From JAFGPJ01 sp964439135 (GTDB lineage Bacteria > Planctomycetota > Phycisphaerae > Sedimentisphaerales > Anaerobacaceae), in NCBI GenBank assembly GCA_964439135.1, contig CAYTNN010000120.1:1-13891 (forward strand): DNA of 13,891 bases, written 5' to 3'. The translations under genes and the position numbers were made by a program. Positions within the stretch are counted from its first letter, which is position 1. The number at the start of each line of letters is the position of its first letter. A model generated the notes under the pieces. The model saw nothing but the letters and a program-made list of their open reading frames with translations, was not told the DNA's origin and did no database searches. This document shows, piece by piece, positions 5,762-12,521 of the stretch.

Positions 5762-6556
5762 GTGAAACGATCCTTAAAGCTACTCATTCCGGGATTCATA
5801 GTTCTGTTAGCCGGGGCGTTTGTTTTGTTCTTTCTGTTTTCCAGAAAGCCCGATACTCCCGCGGCCTGGACTTACAAACTTGTCAATACCTTCGCTCACG
5901 ATCCAAAGGCCTTCACGCAGGGCCTGGTTTTCGAAGACGGCTTTTTATACGAAGGGACGGGACTTAATGGCCGTTCCGAACTTCGCAAAGTCGAATTGGA
6001 GACCGGCAACGTCCTGCAAACCCATAAATTGCCGGATGAGTTCTTCGGCGAAGGGATTACCATTTATGGCGACCGTATCATCCAGTTGACGTATCTGTCA
6101 CGTGTCGGTTTTGTTTACAACAAAGAGACTTTCGAACTGCTGCAGGAGTTCAATTACCAGACCGAAGGCTGGGGCCTTACCCATGACGGCAAGAATCTGA
6201 TTATGAGCGACGGCACACCGATGCTGTATTTCCTGGACCCTGAAACGTTTACGCAAAATCGCAAAATCATGGTACTCGATCAGGATTCTCCGGTCTGGGG
6301 GCTTAACGAGCTTGAGTATATCGACGGCCAAATCTATGCCAATGTCTGGCCGACCGAACGTATCGTTAAAATTGAGCCGGAGACGGGCGAAGTAATCGGC
6401 TGGATTGACGCCGAAGGTATCCTGGCTCCGGAGGATCATAGCGAGCCGGTCGATGTTTTTAACGGGATTGCTTATGACCCGGCCGGCCGCAGATTATTCG
6501 TGACCGGCAAATTTTATCCGAAACTCTACGAGATAAAACTGATTCCCACCAAGTAA
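5762..6556 (+). CDS. Glutaminyl-peptide cyclotransferase (glutamine cyclotransferase), membrane-anchored
   Basis: A 264-residue enzyme of the bacterial/plant-type glutamine cyclotransferase family, a five-bladed propeller that turns N-terminal Gln into pyroglutamate with release of ammonia. Residues 9-27 are a single hydrophobic segment after MKRSLK, so the catalytic part should be held outside the cytoplasm, probably as an uncleaved anchor. Family motifs: DPKAFTQGLVFEDG (47-60), FLYEGTGLNGRSELRKVEL (61-79), EGWGLTHDGKNLIMSDG (135-151), LNELEYIDGQIYANVWPT (181-198), NGIAYDPAGRRLFVTGK (234-250). The start is the GTG at 5762: AAGGAAG at 5750-5756 stands 5 bases before it and overlaps the alternative GTG at 5756, ruling that one out. 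Physiological targets are probably exported proteins or peptides. Confidence 0.9.
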   Translation: MKRSLKLLIPGFIVLLAGAFVLFFLFSRKPDTPAAWTYKLVNTFAHDPKAFTQGLVFEDGFLYEGTGLNGRSELRKVELETGNVLQTHKLPDEFFGEGITIYGDRIIQLTYLSRVGFVYNKETFELLQEFNYQTEGWGLTHDGKNLIMSDGTPMLYFLDPETFTQNRKIMVLDQDSPVWGLNELEYIDGQIYANVWPTERIVKIEPETGEVIGWIDAEGILAPEDHSEPVDVFNGIAYDPAGRRLFVTGKFYPKLYEIKLIPTK

Positions 6557-6584
6557 TGGTGGCGTGTAATGCGGAATTTTGGTA

Positions 6585-6629
6585 TAAGGGCACAATATTC
6601 CGGCGTTGCGCGATGTGCATTGTGCCTTA
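6585..6629. repeat. Intergenic inverted repeat between cyclotransferase and polyol dehydrogenase
   Basis: TAAGG(G)CACAAT at 6585-6596 pairs with ATTGTGCCTTA at 6619-6629: 11 bp with one bulged G and a 22-base loop rich in CG steps. No T-run follows, so termination is not obvious. It may be a small dispersed extragenic repeat. It separates the cyclotransferase from the carbohydrate block and probably marks a transcription unit border. Confidence 0.5.
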
Positions 6630-6671
6630 CGAATCTGTGACGTCGGCGTGAAATTTTTCCGGAGAAACTTT

Positions 6672-7706
6672 ATGAAGGCTGTTGTATTGACGGGTTTGAG
6701 GCAAATGGAGCTCAGAGACGTTCCTGAGCCGAAGATTGAAAAAGACACAGATGTTCTGCTGAAAATTGAGATGGTTGGCGTATGCGGATCCGATGTGCAC
6801 TATTACGAGACCGGCAAAATCGGTTCCCAAATTGTCGAATATCCTTTCATTGTGGGGCACGAATGTGCTGCGACGGTCGCGGCTGTCGGTAAATCGGTGA
6901 CCGAAGTTAAAGTCGGCAACGCTGTTGTTGTTGACCCTGCAGTTTACTGCCACAATTGTTATCAATGCAGCATAGGCAGGGAGAATACATGTTATAACCT
7001 GCGTTTTCTCGGTACGCCCGGTCAGGGCGGCGGCTGTCTCTGCGAGTATATTGTTATGTCGCAGAAATGCTGCTATCCGACAAACGGAGTTCTTACCTGC
7101 GAACAAGCCGTCTTATGTGAACCGTTGTCGATTGCTGCTTATTCGGTAGAGCGGGCGAAGGTGCCGAAAAATGCGAACGTTGCAATCCTCGGTGCCGGTC
7201 CTATCGGTTTATGCACCTTCGTCAGTGCAAAGGCAAAAAATGTAAATACCTGCTATATGACTGAAAAAATTCCGGAGCGCGTTGACGCGGCGAAAAAAGC
7301 CGGCGCAACATGGGTCGGAAATCCGGACGAGCAGGATATTGTCGGCGAGATTCTTAAGCAGCAGCCGGACGGGCTGGATTTCGCATTCGAATGTGCCGGC
7401 CAGCAGGAAACGGTCGATCAGTGCATGGATATACTCAGGCCCGGCGGCACATTGGTTCTGACCGGCATCCCGCGCTTTGACAGAGTTTCTTTAGCCATCG
7501 ACAAGATGCGAAGGAAAGAAATCACAATTGTTAACATAAGAAGGCAAAATGAATTCACGCAGAAGTCCGTTGATTTGATTGCTTCCGGAAAGGTCGACGT
7601 TGACTTTATGGTGACGCACCATTTCCCGCTCGAAGAAACGCAAAAGGCCTTCGATTTGGTCGCTGGCTATCAAGATGGCGTTATCAAAGCCATGATTAGT
7701 ATGTAA
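6672..7706 (+). CDS. Zinc-dependent medium-chain polyol dehydrogenase (L-iditol/sorbitol/xylitol dehydrogenase-like)
   Basis: A 344-residue cytoplasmic MDR-family enzyme that should oxidise a polyol to a ketose with NAD+. Catalytic zinc ligands are Cys38 (GVCGSDVH), His63 and Glu64 (GHE), with Glu150 (LCEPLS) completing the site. Four cysteines for a structural zinc lie at 93, 96, 99 and 107 (YCHNCYQC to NTC). The Rossmann GAGPIG is at 174-179, and an acidic residue (YMTEK) at the end of the second strand favours NAD over NADP. Length and motif order are normal for sorbitol dehydrogenases. The start at 6672 follows GGAG at 6661-6664 and is where the family begins (MKAVVLTG); an upstream in-frame extension is rejected. 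It lies 41 bases ahead of the SDR gene, likely one operon. The exact polyol is not determinable. Confidence 0.88.
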   Translation: MKAVVLTGLRQMELRDVPEPKIEKDTDVLLKIEMVGVCGSDVHYYETGKIGSQIVEYPFIVGHECAATVAAVGKSVTEVKVGNAVVVDPAVYCHNCYQCSIGRENTCYNLRFLGTPGQGGGCLCEYIVMSQKCCYPTNGVLTCEQAVLCEPLSIAAYSVERAKVPKNANVAILGAGPIGLCTFVSAKAKNVNTCYMTEKIPERVDAAKKAGATWVGNPDEQDIVGEILKQQPDGLDFAFECAGQQETVDQCMDILRPGGTLVLTGIPRFDRVSLAIDKMRRKEITIVNIRRQNEFTQKSVDLIASGKVDVDFMVTHHFPLEETQKAFDLVAGYQDGVIKAMISM

Positions 7707-7747
7707 ATTTATGCTCGCATCAGAATTGTTTTGGAGATTGAACTTCA

Positions 7748-8566
7748 ATGAGCTGGCTTGATTTGGAAGGAAAAGTCGCAATCGTTACCGGAGGGGCCTG
7801 CGGTATCGGCAGGGCAGTTTGCCGGGGTTTAGCCGAAGTCGGGGCAAAGGTCGTCGTTGCCGATATAGACGAGCAAGGTGCCGGGAAACTCGCCGCTGAT
7901 TTGAAAGAACAGTTCGGCGGCGAGCATATCGCTGCAAAAACCGATGTGACTGACAAGGCGAGTATTGATGCTATGGTTGCAGCGGCTCTCGATGCTTTCG
8001 ATAATATTGACATACTCGTAAATAACGCCGGTATTCTTATACCACGGCTACTCGTGGACCCGGCGGGAAAAGAGGAGCTGACCGAGCAGATTTGGGACAA
8101 GATGGTATCCATAAACCAGAAAGGATACTATTTATGTGCCCAGGCTGTCGCGCGGGTGATAATTAAGTCGGGCAGGGGGGGCGTTGTTATAAATATGACT
8201 TCCGAATCCGGCATGGAAGGTTCGGAAGGCCAGAGCGTTTATGCAGCAACAAAAGCGGCGATCTATTCTCTGACTCGCTCATGGGCAAAGGAACTCGGCA
8301 AGCATAATATCAGGGTCGTCGGCATTGCTCCGGGGATTGTCGAAGCAACCGCCCTGCGATCCGACGAATACGAACGTGCCGTCGCCTACACGCGAGGAAT
8401 CACCATCGAAGAGTTCCGCAAAAAATATGAGCAGGTCTCCATACCGTTGGGAAGAAGCGGCAAGCTCAGCGAAGTCGCTAACACCGTATGTTTCTTAGCT
8501 TCCGACCGAGCCGGCTACATCCACGGCACCGTCATTAACGTCTCAGGCGGCAAGAGCAGAGCTTAA
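7748..8566 (+). CDS. SDR-family oxidoreductase resembling sorbitol-6-phosphate 2-dehydrogenase
   Basis: A 272-residue classical short-chain dehydrogenase. Cofactor motif TGGACGIG (14-21) and Asp39 at the end of the second strand indicate NAD(H). NNAG is at 92-95, and the catalytic set is Asn123, Ser152, Tyr165 and Lys169 (YAATK). SINQKG, SESGMEGSEGQSVYAATKAA and the segment from SWAKELGKHNIRVVGIAPGI onward, with the GKLSEVAN and SGGKSRA tail, resemble from memory the sorbitol-6-phosphate dehydrogenases of Gram-positive bacteria. No PTS or polyol kinase gene is visible, so a free polyol or other sugar alcohol may be the substrate here. TTGGAG at 7731-7736 precedes the ATG by 11 bases. It probably works with the zinc dehydrogenase just upstream, either in series or as the opposite half of a polyol/ketose interconversion. 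Confidence 0.85.
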   Translation: MSWLDLEGKVAIVTGGACGIGRAVCRGLAEVGAKVVVADIDEQGAGKLAADLKEQFGGEHIAAKTDVTDKASIDAMVAAALDAFDNIDILVNNAGILIPRLLVDPAGKEELTEQIWDKMVSINQKGYYLCAQAVARVIIKSGRGGVVINMTSESGMEGSEGQSVYAATKAAIYSLTRSWAKELGKHNIRVVGIAPGIVEATALRSDEYERAVAYTRGITIEEFRKKYEQVSIPLGRSGKLSEVANTVCFLASDRAGYIHGTVINVSGGKSRA

Positions 8567-8568
8567 GC

Positions 8569-8618
8569 CCCGATTGAAACAAAATTTTAATGTGTGCTGC
8601 ACCAGTCGGGCAGATTTT
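8569..8618 (+). terminator. Possible weak terminator after the SDR gene
   Basis: CCCGATTG (8569-8576) pairs with CAGTCGGG (8603-8610) over 8 bp including one G-T pair, with a 26-base loop. A TTTT run at 8615-8618 follows. The long loop and short T-run make it a weak candidate. A TATAAA at 8637-8642 downstream could be the -10 of the next gene, but no convincing -35 accompanies it. Confidence 0.3.
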
Positions 8619-8678
8619 GCTTTTATTATTATTCGATATAAAACCGCTGATTAATGTATTTTAGTGGAGGAAACGACC

Positions 8679-11069
8679 ATGTTCAGGCGATGCAAAATAT
8701 GGTTTGCTTCGGCGGCACTTTTATTGAGTTTCAGTTGCGTGTTTGTCCATGCAGCGGTATGGCCGAGCGGACGAGAGGCTGTCAAGCTGCAGGCCACACC
8801 GTTCGATCTGCGTGATGTGCGTCTGCTGGACGGGCCGTTCCGGGATGCGATGCTCCGAACGCAGAAATACCTGCACGAGCTGGAATCGGATCGGCTGCTG
8901 TGGTATTTCCGCAAGACCGCGGGATTGGAGTCACCCGGCGAGCCTATGGGCGGCTGGGAGAAGACTGAGGTGCGCGGACATACGATGGGCCATTACCTCT
9001 CAGCCTGCGCCCTGATGTATGCCGGGACTTCTGATGAGAAATTAAAAGTCAAGGCAGATGCTATTGTTGCTGAATTGGCCAAATGCCAGAAGGCGATGGG
9101 CACGGGTTATCTCAGTGCCTATCCGGAAGAACAAATCGACCGGGTAATTGCCTTGAAGCCTGTCTGGGCCCCGTGGTACACCCTGCACAAGATTTTCGCC
9201 GGCCTGATTGACATGTATGTCTACTGCGGCAACAATCAGGCTTTGGAAGTAGCCGAAGGCATGGCATCGTGGGCCAAAGGGCGTCTCGACCCGCTCGACC
9301 GCGGCGCGATGCAGGAGATGCTCAACCGCACCGAGCAGGGCGGCATGAATGAGACGCTCGCGAACCTCTATGGCCTCACCGGCGGCAGGCAATGGCTTAA
9401 ATTGGCAGGGCGGTTCAACTCCGATGCGTACAACAATCCGTTGATTCTGCATCGGGATGAGCTGACCGGTGAGCATGTCAACTCGTTCATTCCGAACATC
9501 ATCGGCACCGCCCGGCAGTATGAGCTGACCGGCGAGCCTGCCGACCGGCATATCGCCGAGTTTTTCTGGAGCTGTGTCGTTCACGGGCGGACCTACTGCA
9601 CCGGCGGCACTTCTCTGGACGAGCATTGGAAAAGCCCGCCGTATAAACTTGCCGACCAGCTCGGAGGCAAAACGCAAGAAACCTGCTGCACATATAATAT
9701 GCTCAAGCTGACGCGTCACCTGTTCGCCTGGCAGCCCCGCGCCGAGTATTTCGATTACTATGAGCGGAACCTTATCAACTCGATTCTGGCGACTCAGGAC
9801 CCGCAGACGGGGATGATGACATACTTCGTTACAATGGCCTCCGGCTGCTGGAAATACTTCAACACGCCGCGGGATTCGTTTTGGTGCTGCACGGGAACCG
9901 GCATGGAGAACCACGCAAAGTACGGCGATTCTATCTACTTTCATAACCGTGATACGCTTTGGGTCAATCTGTTCATCGCCAGCGAACTGGACTGGAAGGA
10001 GAAGGGTCTCACCATTCACCAGGAGACCGACTTTCCCGAGAGTGAGACTACCACACTCACAGTCAAGGCATCCCGGCCGAGAAGATTCGACCTGCGTCTT
10101 CGTGTGCCGTACTGGGCTGGCGGTGGCATTAAGCTTAAGATCAACGGCGAGCGGCAACAGGTCACGGCTCAGCCCGCTTCGTTTCTGTCGATCCGTCGTA
10201 CCTGGAACGATGGCGACCGAATCGAAATGACTATGCCCATGAGTTTGTGGCTGTGCCCAATGCCGGACGATGCGAATCTTGCAGCGGTCATGTATGGGCC
10301 GATGGTGCTGGCCGGCCAGTTGGGCCAGGTCGATGTCCCGCGGGAGATGATCTACACTATGGATAACTGGTTCAAATTTCCCGAAGAGCACCTTGCCGAG
10401 GCGCCGGTGATGGTCACGGCTGGCCGCAATCCGACCTCATGGATCAAGCCGGTGGAAGGCCAGCCACTGACGTTCCGCACAACTGGTGCCGGACGCCCCA
10501 ACGACGTGACGCTGGTGCCATATCATCGCCTGTGGAGCCAGAAATATGCTATCTACTGGCGTTTGATGGATGAGGCCGGCTTTAGACAGTTTGAGATTGA
10601 GCGTAAAGCCAGGCAGCAGGCAAAGGCCCGGGAAGCTGCACGTAAAGCCGCCCTGAACAAGCGCAAAATTGACTCGGTCGACATCGGCGTCTCAGACTCC
10701 GAAAAGTCGCACGAGATGAAAGGCCATGCAACCCGCTCAGGCGAGCTGAACGGCCGGAACTGGCGGGATGCCGCACCGGGCGGCTGGTTCGAGTACCGCG
10801 TGAAGATTCTGCCTGATATACCCATGAAACTATGGTGTATTTACTGGGGCAGTGACGGCGGACGCACGTTCGATATCCTCGTAGATGGCAGGCAAATCGC
10901 CACCCAGAAACTGAACAACGACCGGCCTGGTGAGTTCTTCGACGTCGTCTATGACATTCCGGGCGAACTGACCGGGGGTAAAACGTCGATAGTCGTCCGC
11001 TTTGCCGGCCACAAGGGAAGCATTGCCGGAGGAGTGTTCGGTTTCGCCATGGTCAAGTCCGGACAATAA
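8679..11069 (+). CDS. Exported GH127 family glycosidase (beta-L-arabinofuranosidase-like)
   Basis: A 796-residue exported protein of glycoside hydrolase family 127 (old DUF1680), whose characterised member HypBA1 removes beta-L-arabinofuranose. Signal peptide 1-25 (MFRRCKIW, hydrophobic core, cut after FVHA). The (alpha/alpha)6 barrel spans about 40-440. The zinc/cysteine site typical of the family is visible: Glu334 and Cys336 in QETCC, Cys403-Cys404 in FWCCTGTGMEN; by analogy Cys403 is the nucleophile and Glu315 in SLDEHW the acid/base. Beta-sandwich domains follow. After a Lys/Ala-rich charged linker near 640-665 comes a C-terminal beta domain (about 680-796), common in these enzymes. The start is the ATG at 8679, 8 bases after GGAGG at 8666-8670; an in-frame GTG at 8664 overlaps that site. 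Family members vary in sugar preference, so the substrate is probable, not certain. Confidence 0.88.
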   Translation: MFRRCKIWFASAALLLSFSCVFVHAAVWPSGREAVKLQATPFDLRDVRLLDGPFRDAMLRTQKYLHELESDRLLWYFRKTAGLESPGEPMGGWEKTEVRGHTMGHYLSACALMYAGTSDEKLKVKADAIVAELAKCQKAMGTGYLSAYPEEQIDRVIALKPVWAPWYTLHKIFAGLIDMYVYCGNNQALEVAEGMASWAKGRLDPLDRGAMQEMLNRTEQGGMNETLANLYGLTGGRQWLKLAGRFNSDAYNNPLILHRDELTGEHVNSFIPNIIGTARQYELTGEPADRHIAEFFWSCVVHGRTYCTGGTSLDEHWKSPPYKLADQLGGKTQETCCTYNMLKLTRHLFAWQPRAEYFDYYERNLINSILATQDPQTGMMTYFVTMASGCWKYFNTPRDSFWCCTGTGMENHAKYGDSIYFHNRDTLWVNLFIASELDWKEKGLTIHQETDFPESETTTLTVKASRPRRFDLRLRVPYWAGGGIKLKINGERQQVTAQPASFLSIRRTWNDGDRIEMTMPMSLWLCPMPDDANLAAVMYGPMVLAGQLGQVDVPREMIYTMDNWFKFPEEHLAEAPVMVTAGRNPTSWIKPVEGQPLTFRTTGAGRPNDVTLVPYHRLWSQKYAIYWRLMDEAGFRQFEIERKARQQAKAREAARKAALNKRKIDSVDIGVSDSEKSHEMKGHATRSGELNGRNWRDAAPGGWFEYRVKILPDIPMKLWCIYWGSDGGRTFDILVDGRQIATQKLNNDRPGEFFDVVYDIPGELTGGKTSIVVRFAGHKGSIAGGVFGFAMVKSGQ

Positions 11070-11264
11070 TGATACGTCCAGTTTCCAGCCTAAAAAAAAT
11101 AATAGGGAATATCATGATTGTTTTCGAAAATCTGTGGTATAAAATGACCTGAAATTCCCTAAAATCCTCATTCTAAGCCTAATTGGAAGAGAGATGAAAG
11201 ATTTATTATATTTTTGATAATTTTTCTTGACGTAAGGATAGGGAATATGGTATAGATAGAGCAA
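11070..11264. other. AT-rich non-coding upstream region with repeated TAGGGAAT boxes
   Basis: No gene is supported here. The 11-mer ATAGGGAATAT occurs exactly at 11102-11112 and 11238-11248, and its core appears inverted (ATTCCCTA) at 11154-11161, the first and third also forming an 8-bp inverted repeat. Each direct copy stands close to an extended -10-like sequence: TGG-TATAAA at 11135-11143 and TGG-TATAGA at 11248-11256. This looks like a regulated promoter region for the PEP-CTERM-like gene downstream. Confidence 0.45.
11227..11256 (+). promoter_or_regulatory. Candidate promoter for the PEP-CTERM-like gene
   Basis: TTGACG (11227-11232, 5 of 6) and TATAGA (11251-11256, 4 of 6) are separated by 18 bases, and TGG directly before the -10 makes it an extended -10 element. 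A TAGGGAAT box lies in the spacer and overlaps the TGG. Transcription would start near 11263, giving a leader of about 345 nt before the ATG at 11608, unusually long for a small exported protein. Confidence 0.5.
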
Positions 11265-11461
11265 ATGAAGCTGACTTGTATTTGCGAATTTAGCTTCACG
11301 GCGTATTACGTATCCATGGTTCCTGGGCAAAAGCCTGATGCGTTGTCAGGTATGGGACATAAGTTGGAAATAAGGTAATACGGCAGGAAAGGGAGGATTT
11401 AGTGTCAGGCGGAACATTTGTTTTTTCCGCGCATCTTCCTTAGCCACATATTTTCGTGGCT
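11261..11461 (+). ncRNA. Candidate structured 5' leader RNA upstream of the PEP-CTERM-like gene
   Basis: Several complementary segments follow each other. TGAAGCT (11266-11272) pairs with AGCTTCA (11292-11298), while GCAAA (11261-11265) can pair with TTTGC in its loop (11281-11285), a pseudoknot topology. CGTATTAC (11302-11309) pairs with GTAATACG (11375-11382), closing a domain with an inner CCTGA/TCAGG hairpin (11334-11350). A 9-bp stem with two G-U pairs joins AGGGAGGAT (11390-11398) to ATCTTCCTT (11433-11441) around GCGGAA/TTCCGC (11409-11414, 11425-11430). AGCCAC/GTGGCT (11442-11447, 11456-11461) ends the set. I recognise no known riboswitch class. Folding was judged by eye only. Confidence 0.35.
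11265..11378 (+). CDS. Possible 37-codon small ORF in the leader (doubtful)
   Basis: ATG at 11265 opens 37 codons ending at TAA 11376-11378, giving a short peptide beginning MKLTCICEFS and ending GMGHKLEIR. The ATG falls within a few bases of the predicted transcription start, so it would be translated leaderless or nearly so; no Shine-Dalgarno is present. Its stop codon sits inside the 3' arm of the CGTATTAC/GTAATACG stem. It could be a leader peptide linked to that structure. An ORF of this length in AT-rich sequence may well be chance, and no family is recognised. Confidence 0.2.
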   Translation: MKLTCICEFSFTAYYVSMVPGQKPDALSGMGHKLEIR

Positions 11462-11607
11462 CACTCGATCTTGTCTGATTGGCAACTTTACCTAATGTAC
11501 AACATGGAGGGTCAGTGCGCAAGATCCTTCAGATTGAACATTGACCTGACTCATGTCAAAAACAGATTGTTTGTATGGAGACAACTATACGAGTGAGGAG
11601 AAATATG

Positions 11608-12189
11608 ATGAAAAAACTATTAATGGTTTGTGCGATAATTATTGGTGTTGCCGGATTGGCCAGCGCCGCGCCTACAACATTAATTACTTTCGATGAGTTT
11701 CCTCTTGGCACAGTGATTAGTAATCAATATGCAGGTCTGGGTGTTGTGTTCCTTCCCGGGGACGTGACAGGCAGGCTGCCGCAGATCAGTGAGGATGGGG
11801 CAATGCTAACAACCCCGGTTCTTCGTCCCACCGGCGAGCCGGATTACTACTCATACCAGGGAGACTTCTGGATGCAGTTCACCACACCAGTACTCGAAGT
11901 CCAGTTCGATTCGGGCTATTGGGATGGGATTGGAACTGGAGTAATTAACGTGTACGATCCTGCCATGACCCCCTTGGTCAGCTTATCGAACACGACCACC
12001 GGAGTAAATGTGACTAATATATCGGGTATGGGCCCGGTCGGTTATATCTACTTCAACTCCATTGGCGACGGAGCCGGCGCCGACATTGATAATTTGGGCT
12101 TTCGTCCTATTCCCGCACCCGGTGCTATTTTGTTAGGAAGCATTGGTGTAGGTTTCGTCGGCTGGCTTCGCAGGCGAAGAACGCTGTAA
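11608..12189 (+). CDS. Exported PEP-CTERM-like (PAPGA variant) sorting-signal protein
   Basis: A 193-residue exported protein. Residues 1-20 are a signal peptide (MKKLLMVC, hydrophobic core, cut after GLASA). The mature part opens with a beta-rich domain of the type common in PEP-CTERM proteins (ITFDEFPLGTVISNQYAGLG, later GADIDNLGF). The tail is IPAPGAILLGSIGVGFVGW followed by four arginines: a short motif, one membrane helix and a basic end, the layout recognised by exosortase-type sorting enzymes. The motif is PAPGA instead of the usual PEP. No exosortase is in the window. The start is taken as the ATG at 11608, 7 bases after GAGGAG (11595-11600); the adjacent ATG at 11605 is possible, adding one Met. 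The function of the body is unknown, probably surface or matrix related. Two terminators follow. Confidence 0.85.
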   Translation: MKKLLMVCAIIIGVAGLASAAPTTLITFDEFPLGTVISNQYAGLGVVFLPGDVTGRLPQISEDGAMLTTPVLRPTGEPDYYSYQGDFWMQFTTPVLEVQFDSGYWDGIGTGVINVYDPAMTPLVSLSNTTTGVNVTNISGMGPVGYIYFNSIGDGAGADIDNLGFRPIPAPGAILLGSIGVGFVGWLRRRRTL

Positions 12190-12217
12190 GCAAGAACGAC
12201 ATGGTAACACGATTTTG

Positions 12218-12250
12218 AAAAGGCTGTGAGTTTAATACTCACAGGCTTTT
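12218..12250 (+). terminator. Intrinsic terminator after the PEP-CTERM-like gene (first of two)
   Basis: CTGTGAGT (12224-12231) and ACTCACAG (12237-12244) pair perfectly with a TTAAT loop. Beyond one G-G mismatch the stem continues as AAAAG/CTTTT, so the 3' side ends in GCTTTT. The flanking A-run and T-run make it usable from either strand. It begins 28 bases after the stop codon. Confidence 0.8.
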
Positions 12251-12306
12251 AAGCCCCTGCCTGCTCTCGGAGTTCTCTCTTGAGTGCAAAGGCAGGGGCT
12301 TGTTTT
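12251..12306 (+). terminator. Second tandem terminator-like hairpin
   Basis: AAGCCCCTGCCT (12251-12262) and AGGCAGGGGCTT (12290-12301) form a perfect 12-bp stem with a 27-base loop, followed by GTTTT (12302-12306). It starts immediately where the first terminator ends. The stem is very stable, but the loop is longer than in typical intrinsic terminators. It may back up the first terminator, or be a dispersed palindromic repeat. Confidence 0.6.
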
Positions 12307-12521
12307 ATATCCACTTTTCTCATAACTTGCTGCCGGGTAATAAATGCTATGCGGCGAACAAATCTCCTCTATATGTATTCTGAAAAAAGAATCGACTTTG
12401 CCGATATATTTGTTAAGATAGCGAGCTTGGGCGTTCGGGATTTTTGCTCGCAGTACAAGGCAGAAGTCCGCTACGCGTGAACCTGTTGATTGAGCATTAC
12501 ATTTGAGTAAAGGATCAGATT
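12307..12521. other. Non-coding gap before the oxidoreductase gene
   Basis: No gene is supported. A 66-codon open frame starting at 12280 begins inside the terminator hairpin and has no family resemblance or ribosome binding site. The only structure noticed is an inverted repeat GCGAGC (12421-12426) / GCTCGC (12446-12451) with a TTTTT run inside the loop. No promoter with acceptable spacing was found for the next gene. Confidence 0.4.

Noticed and set aside
8679..8740. Lipoprotein signal (cysteine at residue 20 of the GH127 protein)
   Set aside because: The residues before the cysteine (SFS) do not fit a lipobox, whereas a standard cleavage site after VHA follows five residues later.
9042..10391. 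449-codon open frame on the minus strand inside the GH127 gene
   Set aside because: Long antisense frames are common in GC-biased coding DNA; the plus-strand frame has the signal peptide, catalytic residues and family motifs, while this one shows none.
11312..11370. Resemblance to a c-di-GMP-I (GEMM) riboswitch: GGGCAAA followed later by GGGAC
   Set aside because: The GCACAGGGCAAACC and GGGACGCAAAGCC cores are not complete, the spacing between the two elements is about 8 bases too long, and the second GEMM arm with its tetraloop receptor is not visible.
12280..12480. 66-codon plus-strand open frame between the PEP-CTERM-like and oxidoreductase genes
   Set aside because: It starts inside a terminator hairpin, lacks a ribosome binding site and resembles no family.
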